From an uncultured Clostridia bacterium (lineage in GTDB: Bacteria; Bacillota; Clostridia; Peptostreptococcales; Anaerovoracaceae), in NCBI GenBank assembly GCA_934271235.1, contig CAKQQT010000014.1, forward strand, positions 1-64,000: a stretch of DNA of 64,000 nt, given 5' to 3'. The translations under genes and the position numbers were made by a program. The notes under the pieces are model-generated. The model saw only the letters and a program-made list of their open reading frames with translations, had not been told where the DNA came from and searched no databases. Shown here in pieces: positions 1 to 9,300 of this stretch. Each line of letters opens with the position of its first letter. Positions within the stretch are counted from its first letter, which is position 1.

Positions 1-2
1 TA

Positions 3-59
3 TTTTGACAAAAACATGTCGAAAGTATGAAAGATTTGAGAAAAAATATTTTGTCGAAT
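3..59. other. Possible serine-recombinase binding sites
   Basis: TTTTGACA at 3-10 is opposed by TGTCGAAA at 17-24, an imperfect inverted pair around a short AAACA spacer, and TGTCGAAT recurs at 52-59. TGTC-type half-sites are usual for resolvases, and the resolvase gene ends just to the right. The motif is short and AT-rich, so this is only a suggestion. Confidence 0.2.
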
Positions 60-89
60 CGTTTACCAAAAGGTGTAGGTTTTGATAAA

Positions 90-698
90 TCAAAGGTTCA
101 TGGCTTTCATCGTTCGATAAAAGGTTCCCTGACTGAGACCGCTTTGCCGAAGCGCCTCTTGCAGGGGCAATTTTTTTTGCATATATTTTAGGATGGTATG
201 CTCAACCTCGGGACTGATCTTGACACCGGGTCTGCCAAAGCGCACACCGCGTGCCTGTGCAGCGTCGATTCCCTCTCGTTGCCGCTGCTTGATGTTTTCT
301 CTTTCGTTTTCGGCCGCAAAGGACAGAACCTGCAGTACGAGATCCGCGATGAAAGTTCCCAATAAATCTTTACTTAGAGTGGTGTCCAAAAGCGGCATAT
401 CGAGGACTTTAATATCGGCCTTGATTTCTTTGGTGATATAGCGCCACTGCTCTATGATTTCCTCGTAGTCTCTGCCCAGCCGATCAATGCTTTTGACAAG
501 TAAAAGATCGCCCTCTTTGAGTACCCGCAATAGTTTTTGATAAGCCGGACGTTCAAAGTCTTTGCCCGACTGCTTATCGATAAAAATACGATTTATCGGA
601 ATCCCCACCTGCTGCATCGCTAAAAGCTGTCTGTCTTCATTTTGCTCTTTCGTTGATACGCGTACATATCCATATCGTTTGCTTTTCGTTTGATTCAT
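90..698 (-). CDS. Serine recombinase (resolvase/invertase family)
   Basis: A 202-residue small serine recombinase. The N-terminal catalytic domain shows YGYVRVST with the nucleophile at Ser15, then the family blocks DKQSGKDFERPAYQ and LLVKSIDRLGRDYEEI; a C-terminal helix-turn-helix (SQGTFYRTMKAM) completes it. The start is set at 698 because GGAGGT lies eight bases upstream, whereas the frame stays open to 785 without such a site. Size and layout fit Tn3-type resolvases or invertases rather than large serine integrases. It probably resolves multimers or inverts a segment of the ICE. It is the last gene seen at the left side of the element, just beyond the adhesin gene. Confidence 0.9.
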   Translation of the reverse strand: MNQTKSKRYGYVRVSTKEQNEDRQLLAMQQVGIPINRIFIDKQSGKDFERPAYQKLLRVLKEGDLLLVKSIDRLGRDYEEIIEQWRYITKEIKADIKVLDMPLLDTTLSKDLLGTFIADLVLQVLSFAAENERENIKQRQREGIDAAQARGVRFGRPGVKISPEVEHTILKYMQKKLPLQEALRQSGLSQGTFYRTMKAMNL

Positions 699-848
699 TT
701 GTATTACCTCCGCTTTACCCATAGTATTGGCAAAATTGAAGTAATCATCAGCAATTTGCAAAACGATGTACGGTTTCATTCCCATTATACTCGATTTTCT
801 TGAAAAAACTGCTCGGTTTTCAGGGGTTACGAAAAGCTTTTTAGGTGT

Positions 849-871
849 GCGGGCGGCAAGATGCCGCCTGC
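849..871 (+). terminator. Hairpin downstream of the adhesin gene
   Basis: GCGGGCGGC and GCCGCCTGC form a nine-pair stem (one G-U) with loop AAGAT, followed on the plus strand by TTTTT. It lies at the 3' end of the minus-strand adhesin gene. The T-run is on the plus strand only, so for the adhesin mRNA it would act mainly as an end-protecting hairpin. Confidence 0.5.
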
Positions 872-886
872 TTTTTGCGCGTTCCT

Positions 887-3800
887 TTATTTTTTTCTCT
901 TTCTTCTCATCAGCTCAAGAACGCCAAGCCCGATTCCTGCCCCTGTAAGGAGGAACAGATAGCGTCCGGCATTTGCCGTATCACCTGTTTTTGGTACTTC
1001 CTGCGGATTCTTTGGTTTTTCCGGTTTACTCGGCTTTTCAGGCTTTTCGGGTTTGTCCGGTTTTTCCGGCTTGTCCGGCTTTTTACCGATGGTGACGGTC
1101 TGCCAATCATCTTTCAAATCTTCGTGCTTTGCTATTTCAGTCTCTGTGATAGTCCCGTCTGCTTGTTTCACTCTTTTGTACAGTTTCTCAAATGCAACGA
1201 GGCTTTTTCCTTCGATGTTTTCGGCGCGGAATGCGAACTCGACAGTTTCCTGTCCGTTTGCACTGCCTGCCGTAAAGATCTTCTCTGCAGTGACAGGTTT
1301 GCCATCCGCGAGAAATTCTTTTCCGGTTGCTCTGTCCATCAGGGTTCCGACCAGACGGTACTCGCCCTGCGGTAGGTTGTAATAGGAAACGGTATCTATC
1401 AGCAGGAAGTCGCGTTCCGGCTCTATCTCATGTGTACCGCTTTTCGCATCGACAAGGGTCGTTCGGATGGACGGTGTGCTTGGCGATGGGCTTGGCTTTC
1501 CCGGCGCGCCCGGCGTGCGGTCGTTTGGAATCGCCCCTGCGTTCACATTATCAAAGGTGTTGACCTTGATCTTGAGGGTGCTTTCGGCATGATCCTGTCT
1601 TGCCTGTGTGACGGTTTTTGTAAAAAAGACCGCATCCTTTGCATTCTGCCCGTCGATACTTGCTGTCGGTACTTCATCCTCTGTAACTGCGCCTGTCTGC
1701 GTATTTACCATGCGAATCGTGAGTTTTCCGCTTTCACTTAAGCTCATAGATACACTCGCGCCGCTTATTGTTTCAAAGGACAGCTGCTCGCCTGCAGCGA
1801 TGTGAAATGCAGAAAGCGGCGTGTCCTGCATTTCTTCTCTGGTCTTGCCGTCTGGTCCGGTGCGATATAAAGGGCCTGTGACGGCCTGCCGGCCTTTTTC
1901 GTCTGTCATGGTAAAATCGAGGCGATGTGTGAACACTTGACTTCCGTCCTTGTCGAGTATCCCCACGATCTTCACGCTGCCGTCTGCCTGTTTTTGTTCT
2001 TTCGTTTTTGGTGTGTGTGTCAGCGTCCCTTTCAAGCGGTTCGGGTTGCTGCCTGCTTCGCTGAAAGAGACTTCCGTTTTCGTTTCTGTGAGGCTCTCGC
2101 CTTTTACCTTTGGAAATTCATAGCTAAAGCTGCTGTAATATCCGGTGTAGGATACGGCTGGGATGTAGGTCTTTTCTGCGCCGTCGAGGATATAGGTATA
2201 GGTGTTTTCAGAAGCCGATACTTTTAATTCCTTGCCGTTTGGCAAGGTGATCGTGCATTCCTTTCCTGCAAGTACGGTTGCGGTAATGTCCGTGCGATCT
2301 TCTTCGCTTTTGATGCCGATCAGTCCGTCTGTAAGATCTTCGGTCAGCGCGTAGACTTTGCTGTCTATCGTGATTTCCGGCATCGGATAGCGCTGCAGCA
2401 CTTCGATCTTGATATCTACTTTGCCACTACGATCCATGAGCAACTTTCCGCTGACGCCGTCTGCCGGATAGTCAAATTCGCATGGCGCTGAGGTAATCTC
2501 TTTGCTCTCGCCGACCGCGAAATAAAATGGGATGGTATTCAGTTTGTAGCCTGCTTTTGTATTAAGTTCTTTGAGGTAATAGATGCCGTCCGGGAGTTTG
2601 ATTCGCTCCTTTCCCTTTCCGCTTGGATCTACTGTAATGCTTCCGATCAGGCTGTCTTTCTTTGCGAGTTTCGTAAGGCCTGTGAGGCTTCCCTTCGCCT
2701 TGATGTCCTCGCCTGCGAAAATGCCGAAAGTCGCGCCGTCTCCCGGAAGATAGTTTCCGCTTTGGTAGGCAGTTTCAAAGACTTTGCTGAGGTCGATTTC
2801 CACCTCATAGCGTTTGTTGGTAAGGTTTAGGATCTTCCATACCAGCGGGGTATCCTGATTCTCATAGGTGAGGCTGACTTCCTGCGCCTCGCCGTCCGTA
2901 ACATAACCGTCCGGCGCACTAATCTCGCGCACCAGATATCTGCCAAGCGGTAGAAGCGAAGAATCCGCGCGGCCGTTTGCATCGGTCGTGATAGTCTCAA
3001 GGAGCGCAGACTTTGGCGCGCGATTGGTTTTATAGATGCCGCTCAGCGCCATGACTCCTGCGCGGTTTCCGCTTCCCGTTTCTGCGCTGTAAAGCTGCAT
3101 TGTGTAGCCATCGGAAAAAGTGATCTCTACCGGTGCATCTTCATTCGCTGAAGAAACAATTTCAAGGCTGTAATACACATCTTCTGCACTGCCGCCATGC
3201 TGGCGCGCCGTCACCGTAATGCCGTCATAGGGTTTTAGAATCACTTCGGTATGGTCAGAGCTAAGCTCATGAAACCAGTCAAGTGTCTTACTTTCCATGC
3301 CGCCTTCTGCGTCCCGATGTGAAAAACGCAGCGTCGGAACAACCTCAGAAAAGTTGGCGTCCACCGCATCCATCGGAATCCGAAGCATCGCCTGCAGACT
3401 GCCGCCTGCATAGTACATTTCCGTTTTGATACCGTCCGGACTCAGAAAGTATACCGGGCTTTCCGGCGCGGCTGCCGTAAAGGTCAGGGTGCGCCCTGCC
3501 TGCACATAGGTATAGCCTGCGCCGACTTCAATGCTTGGGGTACCTGTCAGGAATGTGATCGTGGTGACAGCGGTATCTTCCCCGGCTTTAGCCGCAATGG
3601 CAAAGCCGTCCAGCGTTAGGCGAAAGCCTTCAGCCATGCCCTTTTGCTGTACATAGCTTATCTCATAAATCTCTGTGATGCTGTTTTCTGTTTCGTCTAC
3701 ACTTTTTGCATAGTCAAGGTACGAGCCTTTCTCTCCGGTGAACATATTGCCGCCGATCTCAAACGAGCCGAGCGGCCGCTCGATGTCATTTCCGTCTGCG

Positions 3801-6800
3801 TCCTCGCCTACATAGGTGTGTACCTCGGTCTGCATGAGGTCGGCAAGCGTAGTATCTGCTTCGGTCTGCTCTTTTAAGGTCCCGGTCTTGACGATGCGTA
3901 CCTTTGTGATGTTTCTGCCGCCTGCTTCAAAGCTAAGCTCGGTCTGAATGTCGTAGGAGATCTTCAGAGAATCGTTTTCCGTTTCAAAATGTTCCGATGC
4001 TTTGGTCTCCCGTTCTTCCGGCGATACATACAGCATCTTCTTTTCGTTTTGCTCGGACTTTTCGCGCTCCAAGAGATACCAAAGTTTTGCGCCGCTTGCG
4101 TGGCTGAGGCTTCCGCTTTCGTAAATGGCTGCCGTATGGCTCTTTCCCAGCGGGTCAAGGACTTCGGTTTTTTCACTCTGACTGTGCGTTGCTCTTTCCT
4201 TTGCAATCTTGATTTCTTCATCCGTCTTGCTGTCATAGATTCGTATCCCGTCGCTGCCATCGGATAGCAGCTCGTCGATTGCCGCATAGATACCGTACAC
4301 CGCACCTTTCAGTGATTCGAAGGTCCGGTAGACCGGGGTGAGAACGGTATAGCCGTTCTTTGTTTCCTCTAAAAATCCGCTGAAAAGCTCGCCGCTTTTT
4401 TCAATGCGGATCTTGCCCTTGACCGGGTTATTGGTCATGGCTGTGACTTTGTAATAGTGAATATACGGATAGTCCTCACTATCATATTTCGCATCTGCCG
4501 GGCTGATGTTTCCCTCATAGTCGACTTTTTGCCCGAAGTTTCCGTCTGTATGCGCCTCCTGTTTTTCGACGGTAAAGGTGTAATAGTTAAAGACCTCTTT
4601 TGCCTTTTTATACGCAAGGAAGTTTCCTTCTTCGTCATAAATGCTGACAAGATCTTCGTAGGAAAATCCCGCAGACGCATCGGTTTTTCCTTCTGCGATT
4701 TCGCCGTAGTCTGCCGAAGATTGAGTTCCTTCTTTATCGTATCGCCCGACAAAATACCCTGCAGGAAGCAGGAATTCTTCCAAGCGATAAGTGCCGAATT
4801 CCAAGTGGTACGGGATCGTAATCTCGCCGTTTTCATCGCAGCTCCACTCGTCTGCTTTGAGGTTTGCGTTGATATTCTGCGCATTTGGCAGAAGTTTGCC
4901 GTAGTTTTTAGATTTTGTTGGGTCATCTAACAAAGGATTTCCCATATAGCGGATACGGAATTTCGTGCCTTTCAGCGCGACCTTCTTTCCGGTCTCCGCG
5001 TCCGTCTTGATGATCTTGACCACATTCTCGATTTTTTTGTTGCGGATGTCATAGTCATAGCGGTCATCATAGGTGTCCTTTGGGGTATAGCTTCCGTTAT
5101 GCTCATTGATGACAACCTCGAATTCCTCGAGTACGAAAGAAGTATCATCGGCGCGTACTTCTTTCATCACATAAGTTCCGTAAGGAATGTCATAGATGAA
5201 CAGTTCTCCATTTTTGCCGATGAGAAGCGCCTCGCTTCCGTTATCGATGCCGCTGGTATCTCGCACTGCGCGGTAGACAGCCGTTCCGTTTTTCAGCGGT
5301 TCTTCTTTCACGAACCGAAGATTTGGATGGTTTTCATAGCCACCGGATTTAAGCGTAAGGCGCCACTCGGACTTGGTGGACTTGTCCTGCCCGCCGGAAG
5401 TTCCTTCCTCGTCAAAGACATTCGCATTTTCAAGAGATTTTGTCAGGTTCAGCTTGCCGCGGTAGCAGTCATTTACAAAGACTTCTTCCGGATAAACAAG
5501 TGGGTTTTCTCCCTCGACCTCGCGGAGGTTTCCGCGCGCGTTGTTTTCTTCGGTATTTTTTCCTTCTGTGACCTGCCAGCGGACATCATAGGTGATCTCG
5601 CTCCAGCTTTCCGGATTTGAAGTGCAGATCTGGCCGTTAGTGGTCACTGCATCATAGCGGATCTCATAGCGACGGATGCCGCTGTCGGGCTCGATAAAGC
5701 GACCGTCCGGGCGGATCTCCCGCACTTCATAGGTCACTTTTCCCGTCCATTCGATTTTGGTCGGGCTGACCACGCAGTGCACACCGTCTTTGGTGGTATG
5801 CGTGTAGCTTCCGCTTTCCGTCATCGTAAGCGCCATCGCATCTTCCCACGGCTGATCCCGAAGAGAGTCGGTGTTTCCATAGGCATCCAGCGTGATGCGG
5901 TCGACTTCCTCGCCGTCCTTTAAGAGCACGTAGGTTGCCGACAGCGCCGCATCGCCCATTCCAGTATGCACATTACCGTCCCAGCCGGGATTCAGATCTT
6001 CTTTGCTGACCGGGATCTCAATCTCCGGAAAATATTCCGGCTTCGGACGCTCACTTTCCGGCGGGTTCTCCGGCGGAATCTCACTCTTGCTTAGCTTAAA
6101 GTAGAAAAAGATAGGGTCTGCAGAGCCTGTGGTAATAGTCTGGCGATGCGCCGCGCCGGATGACCAGCCCCAAAAGAGCAGGTCGTCTCTGCACTCCTTG
6201 CCATGCAGCTTTTTCTGCATGGTATAAAGGGTATCCCACTTTGGCTCGTCGGTTTCGGAGTCTCCCTGAAAGACGACTTCATAGAATCTCCCTTTGCCAT
6301 CTTTCTTTGGCGTAATCGACAGCTTGCTTTTGCCGCTTCCTTTGGTGATGATGATTTCATTGCTTAGCGTCTGGCCGCTGAGAATCTTTTCGGTGTCGCG
6401 CACGCTCCCGCGCCAGATGCGTTTATCTGTTTCATCCTGCGTCAGTTTGATGGTCGGTGCTTTATCCTGATCGCTGCTTCCAAGGCCTTTTGGCATCACC
6501 TTTTGATATTTCATCGCCTGCAGCATGAAGTCGTAAATGTCCTGCGCCGGAGTGTCTTTGATAAGCTGATAGTAGAAATATTTGCCGAGCTTCTTGCTGC
6601 TCGGCGTTCCGCTTGCGTTCGTAAAGGAAAGTCCCGGATCTTTTCGCTCAAGGTTATTCTTTCCGCTGCTGCTTACGCGAAACTCCTGCTGGATTTCCCA
6701 GATTAGTACCTGCGTGGCAAGATACCAGTCATCCCGGTTATATCCTGCGCCGCTTTTTGCGCGGTGTTTGCCGTAGTAGCTCGAAGCTTCAAAGCACATG

Positions 6801-7258
6801 GCGCGAAGATCGCTGTAGCTATCTCCGGTCTGGCAGCCAAAGAGAAGCACGCTCTGTATATTTTCACGCATGGCTTCGCTCATTCCCCTGAAAATCTGGT
6901 TTTCGTCCTTACTTTCCGGCAAATACTGTTTCCCACTTTCTGCGATCACGCCATGCTCAATGCAGTAGCCGCGCGTCTGCTCGCTGCCCTGCTTGATGAT
7001 GTAGGAGCGCTTGGCCGACGCCAGTTCCTGCGCAGTTCCGGTGTGCTTCTTACCTGTATTGTCATACCAATAGATTTGATGCCAGCCAAGACACGATGAC
7101 GGAAACCGGTAGGTATCGCCATCGGTGGTCGTAAGCACGCTGCCCTCATCCCATACGGCCGGGCGGCTTGCGCTTGGCGCTGCAAGCGCGCTCTGTGAGA
7201 AAACGCTGAGGATCATGGCGATCACAAGCAGCAGGCTGATTTCTTTTCTTCGTTTCAT
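887..7258 (-). CDS. Giant cell-wall adhesin: thioester, SpaA-like and VaFE domains, VPKTG anchor
   Basis: A 2123-residue secreted surface protein. Residues 1-27 form a signal peptide ending SALA-A. A thioester (TQXA) domain follows, with Cys99 in GYCIEHG and Gln183 in ATQVLIWEIQ, the pair expected to form the covalent thioester used to bind host or surface amines. Several SpaA/Cna-B-like modules can be seen near residues 750, 980, 1400-1450 (with an AP-x-GY E-box) and 1500. A VaFE (TQ-ester) module with SLVAFEKLY lies at about 1930-2055. A Lys-Pro-Glu spacer leads to the sortase signal VPKTG (2088-2092), a hydrophobic stretch and a basic tail. It is probably a single-chain stalk adhesin rather than a polymerised pilin, since no sortase gene is nearby. 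Confidence 0.9.
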   Translation of the reverse strand: MKRRKEISLLLVIAMILSVFSQSALAAPSASRPAVWDEGSVLTTTDGDTYRFPSSCLGWHQIYWYDNTGKKHTGTAQELASAKRSYIIKQGSEQTRGYCIEHGVIAESGKQYLPESKDENQIFRGMSEAMRENIQSVLLFGCQTGDSYSDLRAMCFEASSYYGKHRAKSGAGYNRDDWYLATQVLIWEIQQEFRVSSSGKNNLERKDPGLSFTNASGTPSSKKLGKYFYYQLIKDTPAQDIYDFMLQAMKYQKVMPKGLGSSDQDKAPTIKLTQDETDKRIWRGSVRDTEKILSGQTLSNEIIITKGSGKSKLSITPKKDGKGRFYEVVFQGDSETDEPKWDTLYTMQKKLHGKECRDDLLFWGWSSGAAHRQTITTGSADPIFFYFKLSKSEIPPENPPESERPKPEYFPEIEIPVSKEDLNPGWDGNVHTGMGDAALSATYVLLKDGEEVDRITLDAYGNTDSLRDQPWEDAMALTMTESGSYTHTTKDGVHCVVSPTKIEWTGKVTYEVREIRPDGRFIEPDSGIRRYEIRYDAVTTNGQICTSNPESWSEITYDVRWQVTEGKNTEENNARGNLREVEGENPLVYPEEVFVNDCYRGKLNLTKSLENANVFDEEGTSGGQDKSTKSEWRLTLKSGGYENHPNLRFVKEEPLKNGTAVYRAVRDTSGIDNGSEALLIGKNGELFIYDIPYGTYVMKEVRADDTSFVLEEFEVVINEHNGSYTPKDTYDDRYDYDIRNKKIENVVKIIKTDAETGKKVALKGTKFRIRYMGNPLLDDPTKSKNYGKLLPNAQNINANLKADEWSCDENGEITIPYHLEFGTYRLEEFLLPAGYFVGRYDKEGTQSSADYGEIAEGKTDASAGFSYEDLVSIYDEEGNFLAYKKAKEVFNYYTFTVEKQEAHTDGNFGQKVDYEGNISPADAKYDSEDYPYIHYYKVTAMTNNPVKGKIRIEKSGELFSGFLEETKNGYTVLTPVYRTFESLKGAVYGIYAAIDELLSDGSDGIRIYDSKTDEEIKIAKERATHSQSEKTEVLDPLGKSHTAAIYESGSLSHASGAKLWYLLEREKSEQNEKKMLYVSPEERETKASEHFETENDSLKISYDIQTELSFEAGGRNITKVRIVKTGTLKEQTEADTTLADLMQTEVHTYVGEDADGNDIERPLGSFEIGGNMFTGEKGSYLDYAKSVDETENSITEIYEISYVQQKGMAEGFRLTLDGFAIAAKAGEDTAVTTITFLTGTPSIEVGAGYTYVQAGRTLTFTAAAPESPVYFLSPDGIKTEMYYAGGSLQAMLRIPMDAVDANFSEVVPTLRFSHRDAEGGMESKTLDWFHELSSDHTEVILKPYDGITVTARQHGGSAEDVYYSLEIVSSANEDAPVEITFSDGYTMQLYSAETGSGNRAGVMALSGIYKTNRAPKSALLETITTDANGRADSSLLPLGRYLVREISAPDGYVTDGEAQEVSLTYENQDTPLVWKILNLTNKRYEVEIDLSKVFETAYQSGNYLPGDGATFGIFAGEDIKAKGSLTGLTKLAKKDSLIGSITVDPSGKGKERIKLPDGIYYLKELNTKAGYKLNTIPFYFAVGESKEITSAPCEFDYPADGVSGKLLMDRSGKVDIKIEVLQRYPMPEITIDSKVYALTEDLTDGLIGIKSEEDRTDITATVLAGKECTITLPNGKELKVSASENTYTYILDGAEKTYIPAVSYTGYYSSFSYEFPKVKGESLTETKTEVSFSEAGSNPNRLKGTLTHTPKTKEQKQADGSVKIVGILDKDGSQVFTHRLDFTMTDEKGRQAVTGPLYRTGPDGKTREEMQDTPLSAFHIAAGEQLSFETISGASVSMSLSESGKLTIRMVNTQTGAVTEDEVPTASIDGQNAKDAVFFTKTVTQARQDHAESTLKIKVNTFDNVNAGAIPNDRTPGAPGKPSPSPSTPSIRTTLVDAKSGTHEIEPERDFLLIDTVSYYNLPQGEYRLVGTLMDRATGKEFLADGKPVTAEKIFTAGSANGQETVEFAFRAENIEGKSLVAFEKLYKRVKQADGTITETEIAKHEDLKDDWQTVTIGKKPDKPEKPDKPEKPEKPSKPEKPKNPQEVPKTGDTANAGRYLFLLTGAGIGLGVLELMRRKRKK

Positions 7259-7283
7259 GTGAATTCATCTCCTTTGTTGCACG

Positions 7284-7311
7284 AAAAAACACCCGGATGG
7301 TTTTCCGAGTG
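7284..7311 (-). terminator. Intrinsic terminator between FN3 gene and adhesin
   Basis: On the minus strand, CACTCGGA pairs with TCCGGGTG (eight pairs, one G-U) around a six-base loop and runs into TTTTTT. It follows the FN3 gene stop. Only about 25 bases remain between it and the adhesin start, and I see no promoter there. Adhesin expression may therefore depend on readthrough. Confidence 0.75.
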
Positions 7312-7357
7312 CTTTGCATCTTTTGGTTTACTTGTTTGTTCTTTTTGATCTCTTCCT

Positions 7358-8356
7358 CTATCCTTCGAGGAAGGACACACTGCAGTACATATCGTGGTCA
7401 TCAATCCATACCTTGATACAGTGATCTTTCAGTCCGAAGTGGGTGTACTGATGGTCGAAGACATAATCGACCGCATCTTCGAGCTTTGCGTATTTCGATA
7501 GATTCATCGGCCAGCAGGTGCTCCACGAGGAGTTCTCCGGTGTCTTGACCTCGCCGCTGATGTAGATGTCGTTGAGTTCTGCGCCATACTCATTTACTAG
7601 CCGTTCTTCAATCGCCTGTTTGAGCTGTACATTCGTCCATGTTTCGTGGTAGCGATATGGCGCAGAGTACAGACTGTAGATGCGCTTTCCGCGGATCACT
7701 TTGTAGGCGCGTACCTTGAATTCATACGGGTAATCTGTATTGCATCCGATGTGCGCATAGCCGTCTTTGCTGCGGTAGACGGTGAAGATATCGGTGTTTT
7801 TCGTGTGCCACTTCTTCGTTCCGACCTCTCTTATCGCGATCTGATAGCCGCTTGCACCTCTGACAGGCTCCCATCGCAGTTCGACTTCTCCAAAGCCTTC
7901 TTTCTTTTCAAAAAGGCTTGTGATGATCGGTTTCCTCGGTCTTGCGTGCGCCTTCTTGACCTGCGATACCTTTGAGTAAATTCTGCCGTCTGTGCTTTCC
8001 TGATAGGCTTTCAGCTTGTAGCAGTAGGTTCTCCCGCAGGTTCGTCCGGTGTCGATGTAGGAGCTGCTCTCGCTGCTTCCTGCCGTATAGATCTTCTGAT
8101 AGCTTTTAGCGCCCTCGGCCTTTCGATACAGGATGTATCCGTCCGCGCCGGCAGCAGCCTCCCACGAAATTTTAATCTTTGTCACATCATAGCTTGCTGC
8201 CTTCAGCACAGGCCTTTGCGTTTTGAAGCTTGCCTCATCCTGCGCTTCCTGCTGCATCTCCTGCGCTGCACTTTCGATTGGACTTTCTGCGTAAGCTGCA
8301 TAAGCTGTCTGCGTGATCAGAAGCAGCGCAAGCAGTCCTGTTAGAATCTTTTTCAT
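7358..8356 (-). CDS. Secreted fibronectin type III repeat protein
   Basis: A 332-residue protein with a clear signal peptide (MKKILTGLLALLLITQTAYA). Two FN3-like modules follow. The first, at about residues 50-135, shows KISWEAAAGADGYILYRK and YCYKLKAY; the second, at about 140-235, shows ELRWEPVRGASGYQIAIRE and YEFKVRAYK. The C-terminal 100 residues match nothing I know. There is no LPxTG motif or obvious membrane anchor, so it is probably secreted or loosely held. It lies directly upstream of the giant adhesin, suggesting a shared role in surface attachment. A strong promoter precedes it (8404-8432). Confidence 0.8.
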   Translation of the reverse strand: MKKILTGLLALLLITQTAYAAYAESPIESAAQEMQQEAQDEASFKTQRPVLKAASYDVTKIKISWEAAAGADGYILYRKAEGAKSYQKIYTAGSSESSSYIDTGRTCGRTYCYKLKAYQESTDGRIYSKVSQVKKAHARPRKPIITSLFEKKEGFGEVELRWEPVRGASGYQIAIREVGTKKWHTKNTDIFTVYRSKDGYAHIGCNTDYPYEFKVRAYKVIRGKRIYSLYSAPYRYHETWTNVQLKQAIEERLVNEYGAELNDIYISGEVKTPENSSWSTCWPMNLSKYAKLEDAVDYVFDHQYTHFGLKDHCIKVWIDDHDMYCSVSFLEG

Positions 8357-8403
8357 CTCTCGCCTCCCTTTTCCTCATGGTTTCTTCGGTTTTTCTTACC
8401 GAC

Positions 8404-8432
8404 ATTATGGAGGCAAAGGGACGGTTTGTCAA
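8404..8432 (-). promoter_or_regulatory. Sigma-70-type promoter for the FN3 gene
   Basis: On the minus strand, TTGACA (8427-8432) is followed after 17 bases by CATAAT (8404-8409), about 50 bases upstream of the FN3 start. The -35 is a perfect match and the -10 matches five of six. It is the only good promoter seen ahead of the FN3 and adhesin genes. Confidence 0.75.
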
Positions 8433-8450
8433 CGAAATCCTGCAGAAATC

Positions 8451-8783
8451 TTATCTTTCCTGCATACGCTGGATTCTTTTTACTGCAAGCTCATAAACTT
8501 CCTCATCCTCTCTTGCACCGATGATAATGATTAAAATCTTTTCATTCTCACGCTTTAAGGTGTAGACAATGCGAAGTCCCGCACCACGCAGTTTGACTTT
8601 CAAAAATCCGGATAAGTTGATGCCTTGTTTGTTTCCAAGCCACTGGCCATAGCCGCCTTCGGTTTGCGGCAGCGGATTGCCTTTTAATTTTCTGAGCGCC
8701 TTTCGAACCATTTTTCGCTGACTTCCATCCAGCTTCTCCATGTCATCGATGACCTCCGAAAGATAGGTCAGTTCATAACTCAT
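8451..8783 (-). CDS. RelE/ParE-family toxin
   Basis: A 110-residue basic protein with the RelE-fold pattern: an N-terminal helix (DDMEKLDGSQRKMVRKALRKL), then strands LSGFLKVKLRGAGLRIVYTLKR and ILIIIIGAREDEEVYELAVKR. The family cleaves mRNA on the ribosome or inhibits gyrase; which applies here cannot be told. Its start overlaps the stop of the upstream antitoxin gene by four bases, the usual antitoxin-first arrangement. On an ICE it probably stabilises inheritance. Confidence 0.85.
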   Translation of the reverse strand: MSYELTYLSEVIDDMEKLDGSQRKMVRKALRKLKGNPLPQTEGGYGQWLGNKQGINLSGFLKVKLRGAGLRIVYTLKRENEKILIIIIGAREDEEVYELAVKRIQRMQER

Positions 8784-9103
8784 TCAAATTCCACCCCTTC
8801 AAAATCATCCGTATCCTCTTTGGAAAAACCAAGGATTCTGTCTGCTTCTTCTTCGCTGATGGTTCTTTCCGGATCATAGTTTTGCATGCGCTGCATGGCA
8901 AGTGCCATCAGCTTCGCGTCATTGACTTCATCGATGAGTTTCAGATAATCTTCCGGTGAAAGCAGAATGCATTCCGGCGCATTGTTCTTCATGACGACCT
9001 TCATGCCGCTGTGTTTGACTTCCTCAAAAATCTTTCCGGCAATGCCTTTATTGAAAGACGAAATCGGTACGACATTTTCCATAATTCCTTTAACCAAGTT
9101 CAT
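8780..9103 (-). CDS. Phd/YefM-family antitoxin
   Basis: A 107-residue protein with the Phd/YefM N-terminal pattern (VVPISSFNKGIAGKIFEEVKHSGMKVVMKNNAPECILLSPEDYLKL), known to bind the operon's own promoter, and an acidic C-terminal tail (SKEDTDDFEGVEFE) expected to wrap the toxin. It overlaps the RelE-like gene and should neutralise it. The start at 9103 follows GGGGG; Met8 (9082), behind AAAGGA, is an alternative. The AT-rich upstream region (about 9105-9200) has repeated TATCAATA words that may be operator elements. Confidence 0.85.
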   Translation of the reverse strand: MNLVKGIMENVVPISSFNKGIAGKIFEEVKHSGMKVVMKNNAPECILLSPEDYLKLIDEVNDAKLMALAMQRMQNYDPERTISEEEADRILGFSKEDTDDFEGVEFE

Positions 9104-9225
9104 AGCTATTCCCCCTTATGCTGAGATATTCTATAAACAGTATATGCTATATCAATAAATTTATCAATATATTTGTCGATATAAGTATATATTTTTTCTG
9201 CTATCCTTTCTCTTTTTCTTTCCGG

Positions 9226-9259
9226 CCCTGTCAGCTTTGACAGGGGCCCCCTGTCAGGG
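9226..9259. repeat. Triple CCCTGTCA inverted/direct repeat
   Basis: CCCTGTCA (9226-9233) and TGACAGGG (9238-9245) make a perfect eight-pair hairpin with loop GCTT, and CCCTGTCA appears again at 9249-9256. The array sits between the HTH gene and the toxin-antitoxin operon. It could be a terminator without a good T-run, or a protein-binding site for the HTH product. Confidence 0.5.
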
Positions 9260-9300
9260 CATACTTAGAGTATCCCCTTGTCGGGAAAATGAAACGTCAG

